Source: UBA3910 sp002391465
Lineage (GTDB): Bacteria; Bacillota; Limnochordia; Darwinibacteriales; Darwinibacteriaceae
Length of the DNA stretch: 64,000 nucleotides
Direction: 5' to 3'
Assembly (NCBI GenBank): GCA_030054835.1
Contig: JASGVS010000024.1
Span: 14,446 to 78,445 of the forward strand
The stretch's first letter is position 1. Every line of letters begins with the position of its first letter. The position numbers and the translations under genes were made by a program. This document shows positions 15,931 to 24,108 of this stretch, piece after piece. The notes under the pieces were generated by a model that saw only the letters and a list, made by a program, of their open reading frames with translations, made no database searches and was not told the DNA's origin.

Positions 15931-15973
15931 GTGCGTTCCCTCCCATTGGTTATTATTCCCTCGGAGGGTTTTT

Positions 15974-16828
15974 TTATTGCAGCCTGATTCTTTCCCATTC
16001 AAAAAGATCTCCCGGATCCCATTTGCGGCCCGGGTCATACTCCTCGTGGCTGATGATCCTATCGGCCGGAATGTGATAGCGGCTGGTTAACAGGCTCAAA
16101 AGCCCATTCAGTGCGGCGTACTGCTCGTCCGTAAAGCCCCGATCTCCTTCTGATATGCGGCTGTTGGCCTGGGCCCCAATCACCCCCGCCATTTCCCCTT
16201 CTGTGCCAATGCCCAGAATTTCAATTCCCAAGGCATAGCGGTTCATGTTATTAGTCAAGCGGGGATCTTTTGCCCAGGAGCCGCGGCCCGCATGGCGGGC
16301 AGTGCTGTCGTCGCGGACGAACTGGTAAGCTGTACCGGAGCGGTCAATTACATAATGGGCTTCCACGCCGCACTCCCAAAAGCTGGCCGCGATTCTGTCC
16401 ATTTCATAGGGATTGGCGGGGTTAGCAGCAGCATCGCTGATGGCGTGGAGCATGATGTACTCAATATCGGCTGTTCCTCCGGGTCTTTGGGGTCGTGGGA
16501 TCATCCCACCGGGGGGAAGGGCAATTTCTACGGCTGAGTCTTCGGCAAAAATTGCCTGCACAGTAGTGTCCCGTTCCACAAAGACGGTAGTTTCTGGAGC
16601 GAACGGATCTGCCACAGGCCCATCCCACCTGACAAAGGACCAACCGGGTTCAGGCACCGCTGAAACGCTCACCAATGTGGGCTCGGCGTAAGTGAGAACA
16701 GCATTAGGTTCCACTGTTCCCTGACCCTGCATCCCTAGCCTCAAACAATAAGTACCGGTTCCAACCTGCACACAGCCCGTCAAAAGCAGGGTGCAGAGGA
16801 ATACTAGCAAAAGCGTTGGTTTTCTCAT
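15974..16828 (-). CDS. N-acetylmuramoyl-L-alanine amidase lipoprotein
   Basis: Cell-wall hydrolase of 284 aa. The signal peptide ends at lipobox LLLTGC. Residues ~30-95 look like a divergent InlB B-repeat (GQGTVEP...EPGWSFVRWDG...TVQAIF), an exposed beta module. Residues ~115-284 are an Amidase_2/PGRP domain with zinc ligands expected in IMLHAI and SHEEYDPGRKWDPG (His and Asp), which cleaves the muramyl-L-alanine bond. The ATG at 16828 is spaced from AAGGGG; the ATG at 16834 is too close. It lies 43 nt downstream of the small gene's start, in the same orientation. Confidence 0.88.
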   Translation of the reverse strand: MRKPTLLLVFLCTLLLTGCVQVGTGTYCLRLGMQGQGTVEPNAVLTYAEPTLVSVSAVPEPGWSFVRWDGPVADPFAPETTVFVERDTTVQAIFAEDSAVEIALPPGGMIPRPQRPGGTADIEYIMLHAISDAAANPANPYEMDRIAASFWECGVEAHYVIDRSGTAYQFVRDDSTARHAGRGSWAKDPRLTNNMNRYALGIEILGIGTEGEMAGVIGAQANSRISEGDRGFTDEQYAALNGLLSLLTSRYHIPADRIISHEEYDPGRKWDPGDLFEWERIRLQ

Positions 16829-16986
16829 TTCCATCCCCTTTACTTCTCTGAGACCATTCCCTCTAGCTGCCCCAAGTTCCTTGCCTGGGGAGATATGTAC
16901 ATTTTGGTAGAGGGTGGCAGGTAGGCTGCGGAAAAGGGAGGAATAAACGGTGCCGATGAGAAATGTGCTTTTGAAGGAGGGGTTAA

Positions 16987-17997
16987 ATGCTTACACCTTA
17001 TGAACTGAAAAACACGGTCATCCGCAACAGGATTGTTATGCCGGCCATGTGCCAGTATAGTGCAACAGAGGATGGCTTGGCCACCGATTGGCACCTCATT
17101 CACTACGGTACCCGGGCCGTGGGTGGCGTTGGCTTAATTATCTTAGAGGCAACAGCGGTGGAGAAACGGGGGCGTTTGAGCAACAACTGCCTGGGCGTCT
17201 GGGATGACGCCCAAGTGGATGGTTTGAGCAGAATTGTGGATTACTGCAAGGCCCAGGGGGCAGTGATGGGTATTCAGATCGCCCACGGAGGCCGCAAAAG
17301 CTACGGCGATGAGCTGGTAGCTCCATCGGCCATACCATTTCCAGACATGGACGTGCCTAAAGCGCTCACCGTGGCAGAAATAGGGGAAGTGGTGGCCAGC
17401 TGGCGCGAAGGTGCCCGGCGGGCTGATGCAGCCGGTTTTGACCTGGTGCAGATCCATGCTGCCCACGGTTATCTCATTCACGAATTCCTCTCTCCCCTCA
17501 CTAACGAGCGGACAGATGAATATGGCGGCTCGTTCGAGAACCGCATGCGTTTTCTGTTGGAGATTGTAGATGCGGTCAAGGAAGTGTGGCCCGAGGATAA
17601 ACTCCTTTCGGTGCGGCTCTCGGCGGTAGATTATTTAGAAGGCGGCCTGACCATTGAAGATACGGTGAAAATAAGTCGGGCTCTAAAGGCCAAAGGGGTT
17701 GACCTGATCGATGTGAGCTCCGGCGGTCTCCTGCCAGCCCCCATCGAGCTCAGCCCAGGCTATCAAGTTTCCTTTGCGGAGAAAGTGAAAACAGAAGCGG
17801 AGATACCTACCATTGCAGTGGGACTCATTACCCAGTGCGAGCTTGTCCAGGACATTATCTCACGCCAGCGGGCGGATTTTGTGGCCTTGGGTAGGGAACT
17901 CTTAAGGAATCCTTATTGGGTGTTGGAGAATACCCTTGAAGCGGAGCGCTGGCCCTGGCAGTATAGGCGAGCAGCGCGGGAGGGATGGCGGAAATAA
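16987..17997 (+). CDS. namA: NADPH dehydrogenase NamA-like (old yellow enzyme family)
   Basis: FMN-dependent ene-reductase of 336 aa, the length of YqjM/NamA. It has the YqjM-type MPAMCQYSA with the flavin-tuning Cys, IQIAHGGRK, the substrate His pair in QIHAAHGYLIHEFLSP, and FENRMRFLLEI. It should reduce activated alkenes and xenobiotics using NADPH. Strong site GAAGGAGGGG before the ATG. It is divergent from the amidase and followed by a convergent DNA glycosylase gene 10 nt away. Confidence 0.92.
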   Translation: MLTPYELKNTVIRNRIVMPAMCQYSATEDGLATDWHLIHYGTRAVGGVGLIILEATAVEKRGRLSNNCLGVWDDAQVDGLSRIVDYCKAQGAVMGIQIAHGGRKSYGDELVAPSAIPFPDMDVPKALTVAEIGEVVASWREGARRADAAGFDLVQIHAAHGYLIHEFLSPLTNERTDEYGGSFENRMRFLLEIVDAVKEVWPEDKLLSVRLSAVDYLEGGLTIEDTVKISRALKAKGVDLIDVSSGGLLPAPIELSPGYQVSFAEKVKTEAEIPTIAVGLITQCELVQDIISRQRADFVALGRELLRNPYWVLENTLEAERWPWQYRRAAREGWRK

Positions 17998-18007
17998 AGG
18001 TCTCCCT

Positions 18008-18655
18008 TTATCTTTTTGGTGCAGGATCAGTTAGATCAGGCAGTGCACCGCCCGCAAGCGCCCATAGATAAAGGCTGGCGGTTGTGCCGTAGGGGGAATA
18101 ACGCCTCCGGTATTTTTCAAACAGCTGCCTAGTGATCTTCCGGTGCCGGTAGAGCATGCGCATGCCCCTTTGGATAGCCAGATCACCGAAGCTAACCACA
18201 TCGGGGCGCTGAAGGGAAAAGATAAGCAGCATCTCAGCTGTCCACACTCCCACTCCCCTCAGTTTGGTTAGCTGGGAGATTACCTCTTTGTCGGGCAGTC
18301 CTTTTAGCCCATTCAGATCTATCTCTTTGCTGTAAACAGCCTGACTGATCCCTTGGATGTACTCAGCCTTGCGCAGCGACATGCCGCAGCCTTGGATTTC
18401 AGCCAGTTTAGCTGCGGCCAATGTTTCAGGTCCAAAGGGAGCAAAATGTTCGGTTAGGCGCTGCCAGACGGTGGCCTGGGCCTTGGTGGAGATCTGCTGG
18501 CCAACAATGGACTTGATTAGGGCGGAGAAGAGGTCCGGGTTTACCGCCCGCTTAATGGGGCCGATCAGATCGACTGCCGCGCCCAGTTTTTTGTCCCGGC
18601 TCTTTAGGTGCTCAATTTCAGTTGTACCGTATGGAAAGTAGAGAGGGTTGGTCAT
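18008..18655 (-). CDS. DNA-3-methyladenine glycosylase (HhH-GPD, AlkA-like)
   Basis: Base excision repair glycosylase of 215 aa. The helix-hairpin-helix LRGVGVWTAEMLL is near 137, followed by the catalytic Asp in SFGDLAIQRGM, typical of AlkA/MAG proteins. No C-terminal Fe-S Cys cluster is present, which separates it from endonuclease III. ATG 18655 is chosen from GGGAG spacing; an upstream in-frame TTG (18661) is less likely. It would remove alkylated purines. Confidence 0.88.
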   Translation of the reverse strand: MTNPLYFPYGTTEIEHLKSRDKKLGAAVDLIGPIKRAVNPDLFSALIKSIVGQQISTKAQATVWQRLTEHFAPFGPETLAAAKLAEIQGCGMSLRKAEYIQGISQAVYSKEIDLNGLKGLPDKEVISQLTKLRGVGVWTAEMLLIFSLQRPDVVSFGDLAIQRGMRMLYRHRKITRQLFEKYRRRYSPYGTTASLYLWALAGGALPDLTDPAPKR

Positions 18656-18750
18656 GTTCAAGCTCCCGTCTTTGCTGTTTACATATTACGACAAGTATAC
18701 CACCCAATTGAGGCAGGGAAAATGGGGGAGTAAGCGGACCTATGGGTATA

Positions 18751-18776
18751 AAAAAGCGGGCGAGCGCCCGCTTTTT
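18751..18776 (-). terminator. Terminator of the ArsP_2-like transporter gene
   Basis: Nearly perfect AAAAAGCGGGCG/CGCCCGCTTTTT with a 2-nt centre, just past the stop at 18779 on the minus strand. It could act in both directions. Confidence 0.9.
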
Positions 18777-18778
18777 CC

Positions 18779-20032
18779 TTAGAACAGAGTGAATTCCACC
18801 CAATAGGCTATCAGCCCCACGATCAGGGCGGTTACGCCTGTTACCACCGTGGCCCAGAAGGCAGACAGCTTATCGATGGCAATTAAGGGGAAGAGTGCAT
18901 CCCCGTCTTGCGAGATGGCATTGGCCAGGAGAGCCGAGAAGGGAACCATACCCCTGATAAACAGGGAGACAAAGATAATCTGGGGTCCGCAGCCGGGAAT
19001 GACGCCCACTAATACTCCGATAATTACCGAGATTAGGCCGGTCTGGGTGAGAAAGCCGGTAATAGCAGCTTCCCCCGCCGCATAACTGCCTGAACCCAAA
19101 AGTAGTACAAAGAGTTCGTAGGCCAAATACGCGACGAAAACCCAAGTACCCACAAAGGCAGTCTCTTGTGCGTTGTGGATGAATGTCTCCTTTAGACTGG
19201 CCAATTTCATTTCCTCTTCTTCGTGGCTTTCGTTGCTGAGGAACTTATTGCTGAAGATCATGAGCACAATGCAGAGTAGTGATCCCAGCGTTCCCCAAAT
19301 TGCGCCTAAGTTGGGGATGAAGAGGTCGTTCAGATCTACCTGGAAAATGCTGAGTATGCCGAGGATTAGACCAATGACAATAAACACCCAAAACACGGCA
19401 AAGCCTTGGTGGGTCAACTTGTAACCTAAGCTGTCCGGCGGTTGGTGTCCCCTCAGCTGATGGTGGAGGATGAGGTCGATTTCATCCCCTTCCGCATGCC
19501 CAATATGTTCCCAGCTTTCGTGGTCGATCCCGGTCTCCTGCACGAAAATATCGTGGTCCAGTTCAGCGTGATCCACAGCTGCAAGAGCTGCGGCCTTCTC
19601 CCGCCTGGCCTCGTACCTCTCCAAGAGGCGTTCGCCCAAGGGTAGTAAGTCAATAAGATAACCGACGATTATGGCCACCACAAAGGCGATGGCCGATGCC
19701 AGGAGAAACTGCTTGGGCATGGCCGTCATAAGCACAAAGGCAGAATCACCCATGGTTGCCAGGAGCGTGGCGTTTACGGTGCCGAAGGTGACCATACGTC
19801 TGGGAAAAAGGGGCATGACGAAAATGGCACCACCACAGCCTGGGGTAAGGCCCAAAAAGGCACCGATTACTGGCTGCAGTTTCTTAGAATCTTCTATTTT
19901 CTGAACTAAACGACCGGATAGGAGATAGTCGATGTAGCCGAAGATGAGTAAGACTGCTCCCACAAAGGCCGTAACTTCAATAAACGCGCCTTCCGCGCTG
20001 GCAATTATGATGTCAAGAATTTCTCTCCACAT
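18779..20032 (-). CDS. Putative 10-TM metal transporter (ArsP_2 / putative manganese transporter)
   Basis: Polytopic membrane protein of 417 aa built as two repeats; each has a PGCG motif (LGLTPGCGGAIFVMPLF and VGVIPGCGPQIIFVSLF) in a hydrophobic helix. The halves are joined by a ~110-residue charged cytoplasmic stretch rich in His and Asp/Glu (about 150-210). This matches the family named putative 10TM heavy-metal exporter or putative manganese transporter. The substrate is inferred from family naming only. The ATG is preceded by GAGGG. It is close to a GDT1/TMEM165 gene, another Mn/Ca-linked family, which fits a metal-homeostasis neighbourhood. Confidence 0.8.
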   Translation of the reverse strand: MWREILDIIIASAEGAFIEVTAFVGAVLLIFGYIDYLLSGRLVQKIEDSKKLQPVIGAFLGLTPGCGGAIFVMPLFPRRMVTFGTVNATLLATMGDSAFVLMTAMPKQFLLASAIAFVVAIIVGYLIDLLPLGERLLERYEARREKAAALAAVDHAELDHDIFVQETGIDHESWEHIGHAEGDEIDLILHHQLRGHQPPDSLGYKLTHQGFAVFWVFIVIGLILGILSIFQVDLNDLFIPNLGAIWGTLGSLLCIVLMIFSNKFLSNESHEEEEMKLASLKETFIHNAQETAFVGTWVFVAYLAYELFVLLLGSGSYAAGEAAITGFLTQTGLISVIIGVLVGVIPGCGPQIIFVSLFIRGMVPFSALLANAISQDGDALFPLIAIDKLSAFWATVVTGVTALIVGLIAYWVEFTLF

Positions 20033-20192
20033 TGGTATACCCTCAAATTCTAATAAAAGAGTTGGTGGTACTCCTTATATTTTTGTGAATCTTTTCACCC
20101 AAGGCTCCGAAACAAACCGAGAGATTGAACTCTTTTTTCGAAACAGCCTTACTGGGAACGGGTCAGTAAGGCTGTTGGCTGCTCAAATTCTA

Positions 20193-20399
20193 TTATTCTA
20201 ATGCGGCAAGAATATCGTCTACCACTTCGCGACTTGTCAGTCTAGCAATCTGTTCCCAGAAATTAGGCGTAGGCGAATTAATAAATTCGCTGACGATTTT
20301 CGTGCCTTCATTGTTCCAAACTGTTAGTTTGGGGCGTTCTCCCCGTACGCGCACCCGCACAAAAAACTCTCCGCTCTGAAACATGGTACTCAATGTCAT
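20193..20399 (-). CDS. Small unknown protein upstream of the metal transporter
   Basis: 68-aa soluble protein with a beta-rich first half (EFFVRVRVRGERPKLTVWN) and a helical C-terminus (TSREVVDDILAALE). I recognise no family. A clear GGGGAGG precedes the ATG. It is in the same orientation as the transporter, 160 bp upstream, and divergent from the GDT1-like gene. A 13-bp inverted repeat around aacagccttactg (20152-20187) sits between them and may be a terminator or attenuator. Confidence 0.65.
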   Translation of the reverse strand: MTLSTMFQSGEFFVRVRVRGERPKLTVWNNEGTKIVSEFINSPTPNFWEQIARLTSREVVDDILAALE

Positions 20400-20474
20400 T
20401 ACCTCCCCTCGATATTTTTATAAATACCCGTTCGCCGTTGCAGATTCCTGCTAGCCGCGGAACGGAATTTTATC

Positions 20475-20504
20475 TTAGCAAAAGGAATAGAGTTTTGATA
20501 GAAT
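20475..20504 (+). promoter_or_regulatory. Promoter of the GDT1-like gene
   Basis: TTAGCA (20475-20480), 18 nt, TAGAAT (20499-20504) with a TGn extension, 28 nt before the ATG. Confidence 0.5.
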
Positions 20505-20532
20505 TAGGACATGTTCAGGGAAGGGGAAAACA

Positions 20533-21510
20533 ATGTTCTACGAGACGATAAAAGCGGCAGCGTTAATTTTCTTGGCAGAAATGGGCGATAAAACCCAGCT
20601 GTTGGCCATGGCCTTTGCCTTAAGATACTCGGTCAAACAGGTGCTTTTAGGCGTTGCGGCAGGCTCTTTTCTAAACCACGGCCTAGCGGTACTGATCGGT
20701 TACTATTTAGGCAGCGCCCTGCCTCTAGGCTTAATAAAACTTGGCTCAGCCGCTCTGTTTTTATGTTTCGGCGTATGGGGTCTCTTCGCCCAGAGTACAT
20801 CCGACGAAGAGGACCGTTCTTTTAACGGCAGTCCGATTTTGGCGGTGGCACTCGCCTTCTTTTTAGGCGAGCTGGGGGACAAGACACAGCTTACTGCTGT
20901 TGCCCTGGCTTCTTCTGCCCAGTCCGCCGGCGCAGTTCTGCTCGGCACCGTCACAGGCATGGTGCTAACCAGCCTGGTTGGTATCGCGGTAGGAGTACGT
21001 CTGGGGGAACGGATCCCCGAGTTTGCCCTAAAACTCATCTCCAGTGGAGTGTTTATAGCATTCGGTTTTTTCCATCTGATCCAGGCGGTCCTGTCCGGAT
21101 TAATCAACCCTGCCCAAACAGGTTTAGTGCTGTTGGCTCCCCTCTTTTTGCTCCTAATTCTTCTGCTGCCGCCCCTGCGCCAGTCCCGCAGTGAGGCAAC
21201 CGATCTAAAAGGGGTTGCCCGTCGGTTGAAGGTTCTGGATCAGGCGCTCAATGAGCTGTGTTTGGCCGAGGAGCGGTGCCGGGGAAAACGCTGTCCCGTG
21301 GGTTACTGCAAAAAAATCGTCAAAGAGACGCTGGCGGGCAATAATAATGGACAGAAGCCAATCCAACTTATCGAGCCCTATCTGCGCAAGGGGCAGTGCT
21401 TTGATGAGCAGAAGGTTGCCCGGGTGTGGTCCCTGTTGGAAACGCTCGATCCGGATAGCGCGTTGTATCAAGAGTTAAAATCGAACCTAGAAAAACTAAG
21501 GGCGCACTAG
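20533..21510 (+). CDS. TMEM165/GDT1 family cation transporter with Cys-rich tail
   Basis: Membrane protein of 325 aa with two copies of the family signature E-x-G-D-K-T (AEMGDKTQ at ~15-22 and GELGDKTQ at ~112-119), each in the first helix of a three-helix repeat. Members move Mn2+ or Ca2+ against H+ across membranes. Most bacterial relatives end soon after helix 6 (~200 aa). Here a cytoplasmic extension of ~110 residues contains five Cys, four of them in the compact stretch ELCLAEERCRGKRCPVGYC, which could bind metal or an Fe-S centre. ATG start with AGGGAAGGGG upstream. Confidence 0.9.
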   Translation: MFYETIKAAALIFLAEMGDKTQLLAMAFALRYSVKQVLLGVAAGSFLNHGLAVLIGYYLGSALPLGLIKLGSAALFLCFGVWGLFAQSTSDEEDRSFNGSPILAVALAFFLGELGDKTQLTAVALASSAQSAGAVLLGTVTGMVLTSLVGIAVGVRLGERIPEFALKLISSGVFIAFGFFHLIQAVLSGLINPAQTGLVLLAPLFLLLILLLPPLRQSRSEATDLKGVARRLKVLDQALNELCLAEERCRGKRCPVGYCKKIVKETLAGNNNGQKPIQLIEPYLRKGQCFDEQKVARVWSLLETLDPDSALYQELKSNLEKLRAH

Positions 21511-21513
21511 CCC

Positions 21514-22380
21514 CTAATCCTCGCCAATAACGCGGATTTCAGGTTCTAAGTGCACCCCGTGTTTTTCCCAGATAACCCTTTGAATTTCTTTGATCAAATT
21601 TAAGAAATCAGCCGCTTTCGCGTCTCCCACTCTGATCAGAAAACCAGCATGTTTGCGGGAAACTTCAGCCCCGCCTATGCGCAGGCCCTTAAGGCCTGCA
21701 CCTTCAATTAAAGGCCCAACATAGTGACCTGCCGGCCGCTTGAACGTACTGCCCGCACTGGGGTACTCCAGCGGCTGTTTTGCTCGGCGCTGCTCCTGCA
21801 GCTCCAGCATTTTTGTTAAGATCTCTTTCCCCTCCCGCGGTTTGAGCTCGAACACAACCTGGGTGGCAATGGCCTTCTCCGTTTCGGTCTGCAGGCGGCT
21901 GGAACGGTAGGAAAAGGAGTATTCATCCCCCTCCCAGCTCCGGAGCTCCCCGCCTTGGACAAAGTCCACCCTTTTTACCAGGGGCCCGATTTCTCCACCG
22001 TAGGCTCCTGCGTTCATGTAGGCGGCGCCGCCTATACCGCCGGGAATACCCACCGCAAATTCAAGCCCGCTTAGGCTGTGGCTCAGCGCAAGCTTACTCA
22101 CCGAGCTGAACAGGCAGCCTGTTGTGGCGGTTAGTAGGTTCCTGTCTACCTTGGCCTTGGCAAAGGGCTCTGCGATCTGGATTACTACACCCCTGATTCC
22201 GCCGTCCCGCACCAGCAGATTAGTACCATAACCGATTACGGTCAGCGGATAGTCTTTTTCCAGCGCAAAACGCTGGGCTGCGATTATTTCCTCGGTTGTG
22301 CTGGGGCGGATGAAATAATCAGCCGGGCCGCCCACACCTAGGGAAGTCACATTGGACAGGGGATAGTTTCTTAAGAACAC
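21514..22380 (-). CDS. murB: UDP-N-acetylenolpyruvoylglucosamine reductase
   Basis: Flavoenzyme of peptidoglycan precursor synthesis (UDP-GlcNAc-enolpyruvate to UDP-MurNAc), 288 aa. The FAD-binding domain has VIGYGTNLLVRDGG and GIPGGIGGAAYMNAGAYGG. Catalytic residues are visible: Arg in YSFSYRSS, Ser in YPSAGSTFKRP and Glu in HLEPEIRVIG. The GTG start follows AAGGAGG. It lies 51 nt downstream of an M23 peptidase in the same orientation, making a small cell-wall pair. It is convergent with the GDT1-like gene (3 nt between stops). Confidence 0.96.
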   Translation of the reverse strand: MFLRNYPLSNVTSLGVGGPADYFIRPSTTEEIIAAQRFALEKDYPLTVIGYGTNLLVRDGGIRGVVIQIAEPFAKAKVDRNLLTATTGCLFSSVSKLALSHSLSGLEFAVGIPGGIGGAAYMNAGAYGGEIGPLVKRVDFVQGGELRSWEGDEYSFSYRSSRLQTETEKAIATQVVFELKPREGKEILTKMLELQEQRRAKQPLEYPSAGSTFKRPAGHYVGPLIEGAGLKGLRIGGAEVSRKHAGFLIRVGDAKAADFLNLIKEIQRVIWEKHGVHLEPEIRVIGED

Positions 22381-22431
22381 CAGACCGCCTCCTTATTCTC
22401 TTCCTATTTTATTACATTCCTTCGTAAAAGA

Positions 22432-23055
22432 CTACCACGGTCTGTTCTGTTGGATGAATAAACTGGGGTTGAGCCAATAATCCTTCACCCGTTCGCTGCC
22501 CCAAGGTTCACCGTTTGTCCTGGGCCAGGCATTGGCCGGCAGGTCCGCTTTGCGGATTTCAAAATGCAAATGGGCGGCAAAACGGTTGTTGGGGCCCCTG
22601 CCCACCGTACCGATCTGCTGGCGGCGGGTGACCATGTCGCCCGTTTTCACCATGCGTACATCCAAATGGGCATACTGGGACCAAACCGCTTCCGTGCGGG
22701 ACAAATTGTGTTTGATCAGAACCACGTTGCCCATGGCACTGTTCCAACCGGAAAAGACTACTTCGCCATTGGCAATGGCGTAGACCGGTTCACCCCAGTC
22801 GCCGTTGCCAGCTCCCGGTATGTTCCAGTCTTCGCCGGGATGGTAAGAGTTGCTCACAATGCTCCAGTCTAAGTATTTATAACCCGTAATGCCCCAGCCC
22901 CGACCGTCAGGATCACCGACTGGAAAATCGAAGCCATCTACCAGCCAGAGGGGAGGATTGTTCGCGCCCTGCAGCGAATTGGGCAGAGTAGAAGAGCATC
23001 CGGCGGCCAAGAGGCCTACAAGGATGAGCATTAACAACCAACATTTTCTAGTCAA
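22432..23055 (-). CDS. M23 family metallopeptidase lipoprotein
   Basis: Predicted lipid-anchored peptidoglycan endopeptidase of 207 aa, lipobox LLAAGC. The LytM/M23 zinc site is seen as YHPGEDWN (HxxxD) and HLHFEI (HxH), with the intervening YAHLDVRMVKTGDMV block. TTG 23055 is chosen because it lies 8 nt after AAAGGGGG; longer in-frame starts have no ribosome binding site and would spoil the signal peptide. Likely co-transcribed with murB. A TATAAT (minus strand, 23084-23089) lies upstream. Confidence 0.88.
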   Translation of the reverse strand: MTRKCWLLMLILVGLLAAGCSSTLPNSLQGANNPPLWLVDGFDFPVGDPDGRGWGITGYKYLDWSIVSNSYHPGEDWNIPGAGNGDWGEPVYAIANGEVVFSGWNSAMGNVVLIKHNLSRTEAVWSQYAHLDVRMVKTGDMVTRRQQIGTVGRGPNNRFAAHLHFEIRKADLPANAWPRTNGEPWGSERVKDYWLNPSLFIQQNRPW

Positions 23056-23145
23056 GAATAATTCCCCCTTTTGTGGTACGCTAATTATACAAAAGGTGGG
23101 GGAAACCGGCACGAATGGTTTTTCCTGGGCTGGGAGGAATTGTCT

Positions 23146-23952
23146 ATGCGTCGCATTTTAACAGTAATCTTAATCTCCTTTGTTCTCAGCGGTGTGGTTC
23201 AGGCTCAGATAATGGAAGATGGTACGCCAGTTTACCTAGGTGGAGGACAAGGGTTGCGCATCGATCTGCCCCTGCAGGTGGGCAGGGCGTATACCATAAA
23301 ACTAAAATACGGGACTTTTCTGCCCGATGCGGTTTTCACCCTGACCCTGACTGCGGTTGAACCGGGGGGAACTGTTGTGGAACTGGCAAGTGTCCAAGGG
23401 TCCGCTTCCCCGGGAGAGTGGGAGGAAATCAGCCTTAATACTGAAGCTATAACTGCTGGACCCCTGCGCTGGGAGTTGTTATTGCGGGCAGAACCGGAAG
23501 GCCGCTACTTCTGGCGGGACTTGTCCGTTGGCCCGCGGAGCGAAGCCCAGAGCAGCGCAGCAAAATGGAGTGAGAAAATAGACAAAGAAGGGCCGTTTTA
23601 TACCGGGCTTGTGATCGATGCCCGCCATTTAGATGTAAGACGCGGCATCAGCCCCCGCATTTACAGCGAATCGGGCCTTTTGATCTACGGCGGTGTGTTG
23701 GCTCCCCAAGATTATGTACAGGAGCGGGGCATTGTGGCTTACGGTACAGAACTAACACCCGAACTGCTGCGGCGCCTCGATTTGGAGGGCGATTTAGATT
23801 ACAATGCTCCCCTGATCATTAAAGCCACTGGCGTGGCAGGTCCCAGCAAAACAGGCGTTTACATCAGCGATGAAGATGCGGAGCGCATTCTAGCTGCCAT
23901 GGTTCAATACGACTTTTTGGCCCGCTACGCGGTTATATTTCTCGTAAATTAG
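23146..23952 (+). CDS. Secreted protein of unknown function (LPP20/FlgT-like C-terminus)
   Basis: 268 aa with an N-terminal signal peptide (RRILTVILISFVLSG, cleavage near VQA-Q). The N-terminal half looks beta-rich. The C-terminal half has YTGLVIDARHLDVRRGISPR and SESGLLIYGG, a pattern I associate with bacterial LPP20/FlgT-type secretory domains. Function unknown. The ATG at 23146 has GGGAGGAATTG upstream. Divergent from the M23 lipoprotein. Confidence 0.65.
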   Translation: MRRILTVILISFVLSGVVQAQIMEDGTPVYLGGGQGLRIDLPLQVGRAYTIKLKYGTFLPDAVFTLTLTAVEPGGTVVELASVQGSASPGEWEEISLNTEAITAGPLRWELLLRAEPEGRYFWRDLSVGPRSEAQSSAAKWSEKIDKEGPFYTGLVIDARHLDVRRGISPRIYSESGLLIYGGVLAPQDYVQERGIVAYGTELTPELLRRLDLEGDLDYNAPLIIKATGVAGPSKTGVYISDEDAERILAAMVQYDFLARYAVIFLVN

Positions 23953-24108
23953 TGTTAATGGGAAGGAATAGAACCCTGTGGAGAGAATGATCAGGGAAGA
24001 TCGCACAAGGCTGGAATTTGGCCAGCTTTCGTGTTATAGTAGGGTTTAGTGGAATCTGTAGCTCAACGGGTTCCTAAAAACTGAATAAAAGAGTAGAGGA
24101 GAGAAGAG

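Noticed and set aside
20033..20192. Manganese (yybP-ykoY) riboswitch before the metal transporter
   Set aside because: I looked for the conserved G-rich loops and did not find them; only a simple inverted repeat is present.
24000..24108. T-box or trp leader before trpB
   Set aside because: No T-box sequence, no Trp codon run and no terminator/antiterminator pair were found.
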